Shown here piece by piece: positions 1-8,163 of a stretch of 64,000 nucleotides of DNA. Position 1 is the stretch's first letter, and every line of letters starts with the position of its first letter. The notes below the pieces were generated by a model. It was not told where the DNA came from and ran no database searches. It saw only the letters and a program-made list of their open reading frames with translations. The translations under genes and the position numbers were made by a program. The DNA comes from AC-32 sp963763475 (GTDB taxonomy: Bacteria > Actinomycetota > Thermoleophilia > Gaiellales > Gaiellaceae), in assembly GCA_963763475.1 (NCBI GenBank), contig CAVXOR010000002.1, positions 673,413 to 737,412 of the forward strand. Reading direction: 5' to 3'.

Positions 1-72
1 CCGACGGACGAGTCGGAGGCCGAGAAGGAAGGCCTCTGGAGCCAGTCGCGCGACTTCGACTGGGGCGACTGA
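1..72 (+). CDS. C-terminal end of an unidentified protein (partial)
   Basis: The first 23 codons read an open acidic tail ending in a Trp-Gly-Asp terminus and a TGA stop at 70-72. The gene starts outside the window, so family and function cannot be told. The next gene starts one base after the stop, so they are probably one operon. Confidence 0.6.
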   Translation, partial: PTDESEAEKEGLWSQSRDFDWGD

Positions 73-73
73 C

Positions 74-241
74 GTGCGACGGTTGCGGTTCGCGCTGATC
101 GGCGCCGCGCTCGCGTACTTCTTCGACCCGGACAACGGCAAGGCTCGCCGCAAGGCCGTGATCAAGCGGCTCGCGGAGCTTCGCTCGCGCCCGCGGCCGG
201 AGCTCGCCGACGACCTCGTCGGCCAGGCACGCGACACGTAA
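74..241 (+). CDS. Small membrane-anchored protein, 55 aa
   Basis: GTG start one base after the upstream stop, ending TAA at 239-241. The N-terminus has a short hydrophobic stretch (FALIGAALAYFF) followed by DPDNGKARR and a basic helix. This resembles the small YtxH-like actinobacterial proteins in which a short membrane segment is followed by a Asp-Pro-Asx-Gly turn and an Arg/Lys-rich tail. No catalytic motif is visible. Role unknown; probably cell-envelope associated. Confidence 0.55.
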   Translation: MRRLRFALIGAALAYFFDPDNGKARRKAVIKRLAELRSRPRPELADDLVGQARDT

Positions 242-274
242 ATAGCGTCCGGCGCGGCGTCTAGCGTCGCGCGC

Positions 275-433
275 GTGGAGGGCACGCAGCAGACCGCCGA
301 ACGCTGCTTGCGCTGCGGCGCGCCGATGGAGTGGCGCCACCAGACGTGGCAGTGCCCGCGCTGTGCGTTCAAGCTCGGCTGCTGCGAAGGCGAGCCCCAG
401 TCATGCTCGCGGCCCGCACCGGACCGGCGATAA
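275..433 (+). CDS. Small zinc-ribbon protein, 52 aa
   Basis: GTG start, TAA stop at 431-433. Two CxxC knuckles (CLRC near residue 11 and CPRC near residue 27) are spaced as in a zinc ribbon, followed by CC and one more Cys near the C-terminus. Such ribbons bind one zinc and usually mediate protein or nucleic-acid contacts. It ends 12 bases before the ABC importer operon, but no functional link is evident. The start is uncertain because no strong ribosome binding site is visible. Confidence 0.55.
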   Translation: MEGTQQTAERCLRCGAPMEWRHQTWQCPRCAFKLGCCEGEPQSCSRPAPDRR

Positions 434-445
434 TCGCCGGCTCCG

Positions 446-1516
446 GTGTCATTGCAGGAACGAACCGAGGCGCGGCCGCCCGAGTCCCGTGATTCCTCCG
501 CGGTGCGGCTGCGCGGATTGCGCAAGGCCTACGGCGACGTGGTCGCGGTCGACGGCGTCAACCTGGAGATCGCCGAGGGCGAGTTCTTCACCTTGCTCGG
601 GCCCTCCGGCTCGGGCAAGACCACGACGCTGCGCCTGATCGCGGGGTTCGAGCGGCCCGATGCAGGCACGGTCGAGCTCGCAGGACGAGACGTCTCGAAC
701 GTGCCGCCGTACGCGCGCGACGTGAACACGGTCTTCCAGGACTATGCGCTCTTCCCGCACATGACCGTCGCCGAGAACGTCGCCTACGGGCTGCGCGTGA
801 AGGGCGTCCCGCGCCGCGACCGCGACGGGCGGGTCGAGGACGTGCTGCGGCGGATGCGACTGCCGGGCGTGGGCGGGCGCAAGCCGGCTCAGCTCTCCGG
901 CGGCCAGCGCCAGCGGGTCGCGCTCGCGCGCGCGCTCGTCAACCGCCCCGACGTGCTGCTGCTCGACGAGCCACTCGGCGCGCTCGACCTGAAGCTGCGC
1001 CAGGAGATGCAGCTCTTCCTCAAGAGCCTGCAGCAGGATCTCGGGATCACGTTCGTCTACGTCACGCACGACCAGGACGAGGCGCTCACGATGAGCGACC
1101 GACTGGCCGTCTTCAACGACGGCCGGATCGAGCAGCTCGGGACTCCCGCCGAGGTCTACGAGCGCCCGCAGAGCGCGTTCGTGGCCGGCTTCGTCGGCGT
1201 CTCGAACGAGCTCGAGCGCGACGGCCGGCGCTACGCGGTCCGGCCGGAGAAGATTCATCTGAGCGACGCGGGCTCGGCCCCGGCGGCGGGCATGCACGTC
1301 GAGCCGGGCCGGATCCGCGACGTCGTGTACGCCGGGATGGTGACCCGCTTCATCGTCGAGCTCGACCGCGGCGGGGAGCTTCAGGTCGTCCGGCAGAACC
1401 TCGAGACCTCGTCGGCCGAGGCGCTCGACGCCAGGGGCCGCGCGGTCCGCCTCGAGTGGCGCCCAGAACACCAGCTCGAGATCGACAACCCGGGGGAAAC
1501 GGAAGGAGAGCGATGA
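446..1516 (+). CDS. potA: Polyamine-type ABC importer ATPase (PotA-like), first copy
   Basis: 356 aa. Walker A GPSGSGKT at residues 52-59, signature LSGGQRQR, Walker B LLLDEP followed by the D-loop GALD, and a C-terminal TOBE-like regulatory domain after about residue 250. This is the PotA/spermidine-putrescine group of the MOI importer ATPases, which power uptake on the cytoplasmic face. GTG start. Its stop overlaps the ATG of the binding-protein gene (ATGA), and two permease genes follow, so the importer is complete. Exact substrate (putrescine, spermidine or another amine) is inferred from family and from the downstream aldehyde dehydrogenase. Confidence 0.9.
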   Translation: MSLQERTEARPPESRDSSAVRLRGLRKAYGDVVAVDGVNLEIAEGEFFTLLGPSGSGKTTTLRLIAGFERPDAGTVELAGRDVSNVPPYARDVNTVFQDYALFPHMTVAENVAYGLRVKGVPRRDRDGRVEDVLRRMRLPGVGGRKPAQLSGGQRQRVALARALVNRPDVLLLDEPLGALDLKLRQEMQLFLKSLQQDLGITFVYVTHDQDEALTMSDRLAVFNDGRIEQLGTPAEVYERPQSAFVAGFVGVSNELERDGRRYAVRPEKIHLSDAGSAPAAGMHVEPGRIRDVVYAGMVTRFIVELDRGGELQVVRQNLETSSAEALDARGRAVRLEWRPEHQLEIDNPGETEGER

Positions 1517-2721
1517 AGAAGCAGTCCTGGAGGGCCGTCGGCTGGACCGCGGCCGCACTGGTCGTCGGTGCCCTTGCGGTCGTGGCGACAGGGTGTGGCG
1601 GCAGCAGTGACAGCAGCAGCAGCGGCGGCGGCGAGGCGAGCACGGAGATCGACGGCCTCGGGTCGTCCCTCGACGAGATCAAGCAGAAGGCCCGCGACGA
1701 GGGCCAGGTCGACCTCGTCATCTGGGCCGGCTACGCCGACAAGGCGTGGGCGAGCACGTTCACGAAGCAGACCGGCTGCAAGGTCGTGACCAAGGACGGC
1801 GGCACGTCCGACGACATGATCGACCTGATCTCGACCGGTCAGTACGACGGCGTCTCGGCCTCCGGCAACGCCAGCGTGCGCCTAATGAAGCGCGGGGACG
1901 TCGCGGCGGTCAACACCGACCTGATCCCCAACTACGCAGACGTGGCAACCGGGCTCAAGAACCAGGACTACAACTCGCTGGACGGGCAGGCCTACGGCGT
2001 TCCCCACGGCCGCGGGCCGAACCTGCTGATGTGGCGGAGCGACGTCGTCAGCCCGGCGCCGACGAGCTGGTCGGCCGTCTGGAATCCCAGCCCGACCGTG
2101 AAGAAGAAGATCTCGATCTACGACGACTCGATCTTCATCGCGGACGCCGCCCTGTACCTGAAGGCGACGAAGCCCGACCTCGGGATCGACAATCCCTACC
2201 AGCTGAACGACGAGCAGTTCACGGCGGCCACCGACCTGCTGAAGCAGCTGAAGCCGAATGTCGGCGAGTGGTGGGCCGACTACGCGAAGCAGATCCAGTC
2301 GTACGCGAACAAGGACGTCGTGATCGGGACGACGTGGCCGTACATGGAGAACATCCTCAAGGCCGACAAGAAGCCGGTGACCGCGATCAAGCCGAAGGAA
2401 GGCACGACCGGCTGGTCGGACACCTGGATGATCTACTCCAAGGCCGCCCACCCGAACTGCATGTACCTCTGGATGAACTACATCATCTCGCCGCAGGCGA
2501 ACGCGAAGGTCGCCGAGTCGTTCGGCGAGGCGCCTTCCAACCCGAAGGCGTGCAGCTACACGACCGACAAGAACTTCTGCACGGCGTTGCACGCCAACGA
2601 CGAGGGCTACTGGAAGGACATCTACTACTGGACGACTCCCACCGCCGACTGCGGCGGCAAGGGAGGCACCTGCAAGACGCAGCAGGACTGGGTGAACGCC
2701 TGGACGGAGATCCGGGGCTGA
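1513..2721 (+). CDS. potD: Extracellular polyamine-type solute-binding lipoprotein (PotD-like), first copy
   Basis: 402 aa from the ATG at 1513, chosen because it overlaps the ATPase stop and has a GGAGAG ribosome binding site; a longer in-frame reading exists but lies inside the ATPase gene. Lys-Lys N-terminus, hydrophobic segment, then a lipobox ending VVATGC followed by a Gly/Ser linker, so it is exported and lipid-anchored. The rest matches the periplasmic binding protein class 2 fold of PotD/PotF (for example VDLVIWAGY early in the mature chain). It captures the amine for the permease pair downstream. Cys-rich C-terminus is somewhat unusual. Confidence 0.88.
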   Translation: MKKQSWRAVGWTAAALVVGALAVVATGCGGSSDSSSSGGGEASTEIDGLGSSLDEIKQKARDEGQVDLVIWAGYADKAWASTFTKQTGCKVVTKDGGTSDDMIDLISTGQYDGVSASGNASVRLMKRGDVAAVNTDLIPNYADVATGLKNQDYNSLDGQAYGVPHGRGPNLLMWRSDVVSPAPTSWSAVWNPSPTVKKKISIYDDSIFIADAALYLKATKPDLGIDNPYQLNDEQFTAATDLLKQLKPNVGEWWADYAKQIQSYANKDVVIGTTWPYMENILKADKKPVTAIKPKEGTTGWSDTWMIYSKAAHPNCMYLWMNYIISPQANAKVAESFGEAPSNPKACSYTTDKNFCTALHANDEGYWKDIYYWTTPTADCGGKGGTCKTQQDWVNAWTEIRG

Positions 2722-2740
2722 CGAGCCGCCCCGCCTCGCC

Positions 2741-3637
2741 GTGACCTCGGTCGCCTACGACGAGCCGTCGCCCCGGGAATCCCTGGGGCGGCGGCTCTCG
2801 AGGTTCTTCTACCGTCATCCACGGCTGAGCCTCGCGCTGCTGCTCGCGGTGCCGATCGCGTGGCTCGTCGTCGTCTACCTCGGCTCGCTGGTCGTCCTGT
2901 TGCTGGCCGCGGTCTGGAACGTCGACCCGTTCACGTCGAAGGTCGTCCACACCTACACGCTCGACAACTTCCGCCGGATCATCGACGAGCCGGTGTACCG
3001 CGACGTGGCCTGGCGGACGATCCGGATGGCCGGCCTCGTGACGGTCGCGGACGCCGTGCTCGCGTTCCCGATCGCGTACTACATGGCGCGGGTCGCCTCG
3101 CCGCGGACGCGGAACCTGCTCGTCGTCGCGGTGCTGATGCCGCTGTGGGCGAGCTATCTCGTCAAGGCGTACGCGTGGCGGACGATCCTCTCGGGAGCCG
3201 GGGTGCTGAACTGGGTGCTCGAGCCGCTCGGGCTCTCGTTCCAGGGCTACTCGGAGGTCGGCCTCTGGCTCGTCTTCACGTACCTGTGGCTGCCGTTCAT
3301 GATCCTGCCGATCTACGCGGGGCTCGAGCGGATCCCCGATTCGCTGCTCGAGGCCTCGGCCGACCTCGGTGGGCGCTCGCTGCGGACGTTCCGGCGTGTG
3401 ACGCTGCCGCTCGCCTTCCCGGCCGTCGTGGCCGGCTCGATCTTCACCTTCTCGCTCACGCTCGGGGACTACATCGCGCCGAAGCTGATCACGAGCCAGC
3501 AGTTCATCGGGACGCTGATCTACGACAACCACGGCACGAACCTGCCGGTCGCGGCCGCATTCACGCTCGTCCCGATCGTCGTGATGGTCGTCTACCTGCT
3601 GGTCGCGCGGCGGCTGCACGCGTTCGAGGCGCTCTGA
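2741..3637 (+). CDS. potB: Polyamine-type ABC importer permease PotB-like, first copy
   Basis: 298 aa, GTG start. About six transmembrane segments with the cytoplasmic EAA loop (EASADLGGRSLRTFRRVTLP, around residues 205-225) that docks on the ATPase. The first inner-membrane subunit of the importer. Its TGA overlaps the next gene's ATG by one base (3637), so the two permeases are translationally coupled. Confidence 0.9.
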   Translation: MTSVAYDEPSPRESLGRRLSRFFYRHPRLSLALLLAVPIAWLVVVYLGSLVVLLLAAVWNVDPFTSKVVHTYTLDNFRRIIDEPVYRDVAWRTIRMAGLVTVADAVLAFPIAYYMARVASPRTRNLLVVAVLMPLWASYLVKAYAWRTILSGAGVLNWVLEPLGLSFQGYSEVGLWLVFTYLWLPFMILPIYAGLERIPDSLLEASADLGGRSLRTFRRVTLPLAFPAVVAGSIFTFSLTLGDYIAPKLITSQQFIGTLIYDNHGTNLPVAAAFTLVPIVVMVVYLLVARRLHAFEAL

Positions 3638-4437
3638 TGGTCGAGACGCGACTCACCCGCGTGCTTCTGCGCCTTGGTGCCGGCCTCACGCTTGCGTTCA
3701 TCTACCTGCCCCTGATCCTGATCGGGCTCTACGCCTTCAACGAGAGCGTCACCCAGAGCTGGCCGATCCAGGACTACACGACGAAGTGGTTCTCGATCGC
3801 CTACCACGACGAGGGAGTGCGTCAGGCGCTCTGGCTCTCCGTTCGCGCCGCGCTCGGCGCGACCGCCGTCGCGCTCGTGCTCGGGACGTTGACCTCGCTC
3901 GCCGTCTCGCGCTTCGACTTCTTCGGTCGCGACGCCATCTCGCTGGTCGTCATCCTCCCGATCGCACTGCCGGGGATCATCACCGGGCTCGCGCTCCGCA
4001 CGACCTACTCGACGGTCGGAGTCGACTTCGGGCTCCTCACGATCATCGTCGGCCATGCGACCTTCTGCATCGTCGTGGTCTACAACAACTCGCTCGCGCG
4101 CCTACGCCGCCTGGCCGGGTCGCTCGAGCAGGCGTCGTACGACCTCGGCGCCGATGCCTTCCAGACGTTCCGCTACGTGACCTTCCCGCAGATGCGGACG
4201 GCACTGCTGGCCGGAGGGCTGCTCGCCTTCGCACTCTCGTGGGACGAGGTCGTCGTGACGATCTTCACCGCTGGTGCGCAGCAGACGCTGCCGATCTGGA
4301 TCTTCGCGAACCTCTTCCGGCCAGTCGAGCAGCCGGTCGTGAACGTCGTGGCGCTGTTCGTGATCGTCATGTCGCTGATCCCGGTCTGGATCGCGCAGCG
4401 GATGACGCAGGGGTCCGGGCTGACGCGAAGGCGGTAG
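3637..4437 (+). CDS. potC: Polyamine-type ABC importer permease PotC-like, first copy
   Basis: 266 aa from ATG at 3637, chosen for the TGATG overlap with the upstream permease and because the N-terminus then starts just before the first membrane helix. Six hydrophobic segments and an EAA loop (EQASYDLGADAFQTFRYVTF) near residues 164-185. Second permease of the importer; forms the heterodimeric channel with the PotB-like subunit. Confidence 0.9.
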   Translation: MVETRLTRVLLRLGAGLTLAFIYLPLILIGLYAFNESVTQSWPIQDYTTKWFSIAYHDEGVRQALWLSVRAALGATAVALVLGTLTSLAVSRFDFFGRDAISLVVILPIALPGIITGLALRTTYSTVGVDFGLLTIIVGHATFCIVVVYNNSLARLRRLAGSLEQASYDLGADAFQTFRYVTFPQMRTALLAGGLLAFALSWDEVVVTIFTAGAQQTLPIWIFANLFRPVEQPVVNVVALFVIVMSLIPVWIAQRMTQGSGLTRRR

Positions 4438-4469
4438 GCTGGTCCGGAGTCCGACCGGGAGGGATCGCG

Positions 4470-5906
4470 ATGAGCGTGACGGTTTCGCAGCACAAGAACT
4501 TCGTCGGCGGCAAGTGGGTGGACGCGGTCGAGGGCGGCACGATGGAAGTGCTGAACCCCGCCACCGGAGAGACGATCGCCGAGGTCCCGCGCGGGACCCA
4601 GGCCGACGTCGACCGTGCCGTCGAGGCGGCCAAGCAGGCGCTGCCCGAGTGGCTCGAGACGACGCCACAGGAGCGCTCCGAGGCGCTACTCAAGCTGGCG
4701 GCGGCGATCGAGGACAACGCCGAGGAGCTGGCCGAGCTCGAGTCGCAGAACGTCGGCAAGCCGCTGTCCTACGCGCGCGACGAGATGCCCGTCAGCGCCG
4801 ACAACTTCCGCTTCTTCGCGGGCGCGGCCCGTCTGCTGGAGGGCAAGTCGGCCGGCGAGTACATGCGCGGCTACACCTCGATGATCCGCCGCGAGCCGCT
4901 GGGCATCGTCGGCGGGATCGCTCCCTGGAACTACCCGCTGATGATGGCCGTCTGGAAGATGGGCCCGGCGCTCGCGGCTGGCAACGTCCAGATCGTCAAG
5001 CCCTCCGAGCAGACGCCGCTGACGGCGCTGCGCTTCGCAGAGCTCGCCGCCGAGATTCTCCCGCCCGGTGTGCTGAACGTGATCACCGGCGACGGTGAGC
5101 CCGTCGGCGCGGGGATCGTGCGGCACCCGGACGTGCGCATGGTCTCGCTCACCGGTGACGTCGCGACCGGCAAGGAGATCGCCCGCACGGCGGCGGACAC
5201 GCTCAAGCGCGTGCACCTCGAGCTCGGCGGCAAGGCCCCGGTGCTCGTCTTCGACGACGCCGACCCAGCGGCCGTCGCGGAGGGCATCAAGATCGCCGGC
5301 TACTGGAACTCCGGGCAGGACTGCACGGCCGCCTCGCGCGTGGTCGCCGGGCCGAAGATCTACGACAAGCTGCTCGACGAGCTCGTGCCGGCGGTCGAGT
5401 CGCTGCACGTCGGCGACCCGGCCGAGGGCGACGAGATCGAGATGGGCCCCGTGATCTCGAAGGACCAGCAGGAGCGCGTGCTCGGCTTCCTCGACCGCGC
5501 CAAGGGCGCGAAGGTGCTGACCGGGGGAGGCACCAACGGCGACCGCGGCTTCTTCGTCAAGCCCACCGTGATTACCGATGTCGGCCAGGAGGACGAGATC
5601 GTTCAGCGTGAGGTCTTCGGGCCGGTCGTGACCGTGCAGCGCTTCGCCGACGACGACCAGGCGATCGCGTGGGCCAACGACGTGAATTACGGCCTCGCGG
5701 CCTCGGTCTGGACTCGTGACGTCGGTCGCGCGCTGAACGCGGCGCGGAAGCTCCAGTTCGGGACGGTCTGGATCAACGACCACATCCCGCTGGTCTCGGA
5801 GATGCCGCACGGCGGCTACAAGCAGTCCGGCTACGGCAAGGACCTCAGCGCCTACTCGCTCGAGGACTACACGCAGCTCAAGCACGTGATGGCCAAGATC
5901 GACTGA
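4470..5906 (+). CDS. NAD(P)-dependent aldehyde dehydrogenase, probably gamma-aminobutyraldehyde dehydrogenase
   Basis: 478 aa from ATG at 4470 with GGGAGGGATC upstream. ALDH superfamily residues are present: Asn154 in APWNYP, Lys177 in IVKPSE, Glu251 in ELGGK and nucleophile Cys285 in NSGQDC. Full family length. It follows the polyamine importer by 32 bases, so oxidation of the aminoaldehyde made from putrescine to GABA (PatD/betaine-aldehyde dehydrogenase group) is the likely job. The aminotransferase that would supply the aldehyde is at 12157-13623. Substrate within the superfamily is inferred from context. Confidence 0.88.
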   Translation: MSVTVSQHKNFVGGKWVDAVEGGTMEVLNPATGETIAEVPRGTQADVDRAVEAAKQALPEWLETTPQERSEALLKLAAAIEDNAEELAELESQNVGKPLSYARDEMPVSADNFRFFAGAARLLEGKSAGEYMRGYTSMIRREPLGIVGGIAPWNYPLMMAVWKMGPALAAGNVQIVKPSEQTPLTALRFAELAAEILPPGVLNVITGDGEPVGAGIVRHPDVRMVSLTGDVATGKEIARTAADTLKRVHLELGGKAPVLVFDDADPAAVAEGIKIAGYWNSGQDCTAASRVVAGPKIYDKLLDELVPAVESLHVGDPAEGDEIEMGPVISKDQQERVLGFLDRAKGAKVLTGGGTNGDRGFFVKPTVITDVGQEDEIVQREVFGPVVTVQRFADDDQAIAWANDVNYGLAASVWTRDVGRALNAARKLQFGTVWINDHIPLVSEMPHGGYKQSGYGKDLSAYSLEDYTQLKHVMAKID

Positions 5907-5922
5907 GCTCGCCATCACCTCC

Positions 5923-6519
5923 TTGAACAGCCGGCACCGGCGGCCCGGAGAGACAGTGGTGCGGCGGGACGTCTGGCGCGGGACGCCGTTGGTCGCCTGG
6001 GGCGCCGTGGTCGTTCAGGACGATTCCGAGCTGCTCGCGCTCTACATGCCGGAAGGGAGCCCCTTGGGGTTCGCTTCCGACTTCTTCGGCGGGCCGCACC
6101 CCTGGAGTGGCAAGGAACGTTGGGAGGGCCACGGCGTCCTGCAGCTGCAGCGCCCGGGCGAGATGCACGCCGTGTGGGTCTTCTGGGCCGGCGCCGCGCG
6201 CGAGCTCGGGGCCTGGTACGTCAACCTCCAGGAGCCCTACCGGCGGAGCCGCTTCGGGTTCGACACACAGGATCTCGAGCTCGACATCGTGATCACCACT
6301 GACGGCGCGTGGCGGTTCAAGGACGACGAGAAGCTCGAGCGGTGGATCGAGCGCGGGCGCTGGACGCCCGACGAGGTCACGGCAATTCGTGCAGAGGGAA
6401 AGCGGGTCGCGAGGGACCTCGAGCTGGGCCGCCGCTGGTGGTCGGACGAGTGGGCAACGTGGCAACCTGACCCGGAGTGGCCGGAGCCGACCATCCCGGC
6501 GACGTGGCAACGGGCATGA
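5923..6519 (+). CDS. DUF402 family protein
   Basis: 198 aa, TTG start at 5923, 16 bases after the dehydrogenase stop. The centre (WYVNLQEPYRRSRFGFDTQD, then LDIVI) has the beta-barrel pattern of DUF402/FomD-like proteins, with the conserved Trp-Tyr-x-Asn and Asp-x-x-Leu-Asp residues. Members include phosphatases acting on nucleoside or phosphonate conjugates, but many are uncharacterised, so no substrate is proposed. A later GTG near 5956 is an alternative start. Confidence 0.72.
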   Translation: MNSRHRRPGETVVRRDVWRGTPLVAWGAVVVQDDSELLALYMPEGSPLGFASDFFGGPHPWSGKERWEGHGVLQLQRPGEMHAVWVFWAGAARELGAWYVNLQEPYRRSRFGFDTQDLELDIVITTDGAWRFKDDEKLERWIERGRWTPDEVTAIRAEGKRVARDLELGRRWWSDEWATWQPDPEWPEPTIPATWQRA

Positions 6520-6549
6520 CCTGAACGCCCCACCTGACGGCGAGATCGA

Positions 6550-7566
6550 CTAGGCGCTCCAGATCACTTCGATCGGCCGGTTCAGACCGGGCAGCGGCAG
6601 GGTGCCGGCCTCGGCCTCGACTGCGGCGCGCGCCTTTCGGGAGAGTCGTGTCCAGGCGTCGACCCGCACGACGTGCTGTGCCCGCCGCCAGGTGCCGCGG
6701 AACTCGCCCTCGACGAGCAGCGCGCCCGGCCAGACGCGCGGCGTCCAGAGACGCTCGCGCTGATCCTTGCGCGGCACCAGCAGCTCCCGCTCGGCTCCGT
6801 CGAGCAGGAAGTACGCATCGCCGCTCGGCAGCAGCCGGGCGGGCGCGGCGGCCGTCTCGGCGGCGCGCATCGCCGGCTCGTCCTCGGCGAGCAGCCACTC
6901 CTCGCCGAGCGGCGAGCGAATCGGTAGCAGTGATCCCTCGAGCGAGGCGAAGGTCTCTGCGGCCGCCCGACGGGAGACGCCTGCCCAGCGGGCGAACCCG
7001 TCGGCCGTCGTGGGCCCGAAGACGTGGAGGTAGCGCCGAGCCAGCTCGCGGCGAGCATCGGCCGGCGCGATCTTCGGGGCGGCGACCGTCCAGACCTGCG
7101 GCGCCCGCGCGCCCTCCCAGCGGATCGCGACCGTGCCGGTGGTCGTGGCGTACCTCATCGAGTTGCCGATCCCGATCTCGCGCCCGACCTCGCGGTCCGT
7201 CAGCCGCCTGCCGGCGAGCCCGGCGTGCAGCCGCTCGGCCATGCGCTCGGCTCGCTCTCGTCCCTTGCCGCTCTCCGGATGCCTGCCGACGGAGAAGAAG
7301 GCGAAGTCGCGTTTCGGCACGACGTACGTGCTGAAGCGAGGCCCCCACAGCTGGGCGAGGGAGGGGTGCTCCCAGGTCGACGGCTCGACTCCCTCGACGC
7401 GCGCGTGCAGCGAGAGCAGCGCGGCTCGCGGCATGCTGTCCTGCAGGCCGGCCCAGGCGGCGGTGCGGATCGAATCCGCGCCCATCGGCAGGCGTTCGTC
7501 AAGCGCGCCGACCCGCCGGCGGTAGGCCAGGATCTGCCGCCGAGTGACCCTGAGTCGCGTTTGCAC
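6550..7566 (-). CDS. Winged-helix DNA-binding domain protein (HTH_42 / AlkZ-YcaQ-like)
   Basis: 338 aa from a GTG at 7566; the frame stays open further upstream but that part is a shadow of the AsnC gene. N-terminal VTRRQILAYRRRVGALDERL, then GLQDSMPRAALLSLHARVEG, WGPRFSTYVVP and several repeated winged-helix units, the pattern of the HTH_42 family. E. coli YcaQ and Streptomyces AlkZ in this family are DNA glycosylases for interstrand crosslinks, with a QxD or QxQ active motif; here the corresponding motif is not clearly intact, so repair activity is uncertain. Divergent from the AsnC regulator, convergent with DUF402. Confidence 0.72.
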   Translation of the reverse strand: MQTRLRVTRRQILAYRRRVGALDERLPMGADSIRTAAWAGLQDSMPRAALLSLHARVEGVEPSTWEHPSLAQLWGPRFSTYVVPKRDFAFFSVGRHPESGKGRERAERMAERLHAGLAGRRLTDREVGREIGIGNSMRYATTTGTVAIRWEGARAPQVWTVAAPKIAPADARRELARRYLHVFGPTTADGFARWAGVSRRAAAETFASLEGSLLPIRSPLGEEWLLAEDEPAMRAAETAAAPARLLPSGDAYFLLDGAERELLVPRKDQRERLWTPRVWPGALLVEGEFRGTWRRAQHVVRVDAWTRLSRKARAAVEAEAGTLPLPGLNRPIEVIWSA

Positions 7567-7576
7567 GGGCCGGATT

Positions 7577-7645
7577 CTGCATGCGAACGCGCTTCCCGGT
7601 TGCGTGATGCGAGGGAAACCTGGTAGGAAGACCTCGCATTGCGCA
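7577..7645. promoter_or_regulatory. Candidate Lrp/AsnC operator in the divergent intergenic region
   Basis: TGCGTGATGCGA (7601-7612) and TCGCATTGCGCA (7634-7645) are inverted copies matching at 10 of 12 positions. A third ATGCGA lies at 7581-7586. The hexamers are 26-27 bases apart, a spacing seen for Lrp-type octamers that wrap DNA. The right copy overlaps the TTG start of the regulator, which would suit autoregulation. Confidence 0.4.
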
Positions 7646-8163
7646 GACCTGAGCGACGCGAGCGGCGGCGGGGGGCAGTCAGCGCTGCGCCGCACCTCGA
7701 CCGGATCGACCAGCGGCTGATCGAGGCGCTGCAGAAGAACGGCCGCGAGCCGTTCCGCCGCATCGCCGCTGAGGTGGGAGTCTCCGAGGCGACGATCCGC
7801 GCGCGCTACCAGCGGCTCTGCGAGGACAACATCCTTCAGGTCACCGGCGTGACCAACCCGCTCGGGCTCGGCTTCGAGGCGATCGCGATGGTCGGCATCC
7901 GCACGGGCGGCGCGCCCGAGCCGGTAGCCGACGCGATCTCCCAGTGGGACGAGGCGGGCTACGTCGTGATCACGGCCGGGCAGTTCGACATCCTCGTCGA
8001 GCTCGTCTGCGCGGACCGGCGGCAGCTGCTCGACGTCACCAACCGGATGCGCGAGCTCGACGGCGTCGTCTCGACCGAGAGCTTCCTCTACCTCGAACTC
8101 TGGAAGCAGCTCTACGACTGGGGCGCTCGCGTCCACAACGGCGTGCGGGCGGGCACGGGCTGA
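7639..8163 (+). CDS. Lrp/AsnC family transcriptional regulator
   Basis: 174 aa. Residues about 20-65 form the AsnC helix-turn-helix (LDRIDQRLIEALQKNGREPF, then VSEATIRARYQRL), followed by the RAM ligand-sensing domain. The TGA overlaps the ATG of the second importer ATPase (8163), so it heads that operon and probably controls it in response to an amine or amino acid. TTG start at 7639 is the only usable start before the HTH; a basic N-terminal extension of about 18 residues results. Confidence 0.85.
   Translation: MRRPERRERRRGAVSAAPHLDRIDQRLIEALQKNGREPFRRIAAEVGVSEATIRARYQRLCEDNILQVTGVTNPLGLGFEAIAMVGIRTGGAPEPVADAISQWDEAGYVVITAGQFDILVELVCADRRQLLDVTNRMRELDGVVSTESFLYLELWKQLYDWGARVHNGVRAGTG

Noticed and set aside
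1882..4759. Long antisense frames over the ABC importer genes
   Set aside because: Typical high-GC shadow frames rich in Arg/Gly/Asp; the plus-strand genes have clear motifs.
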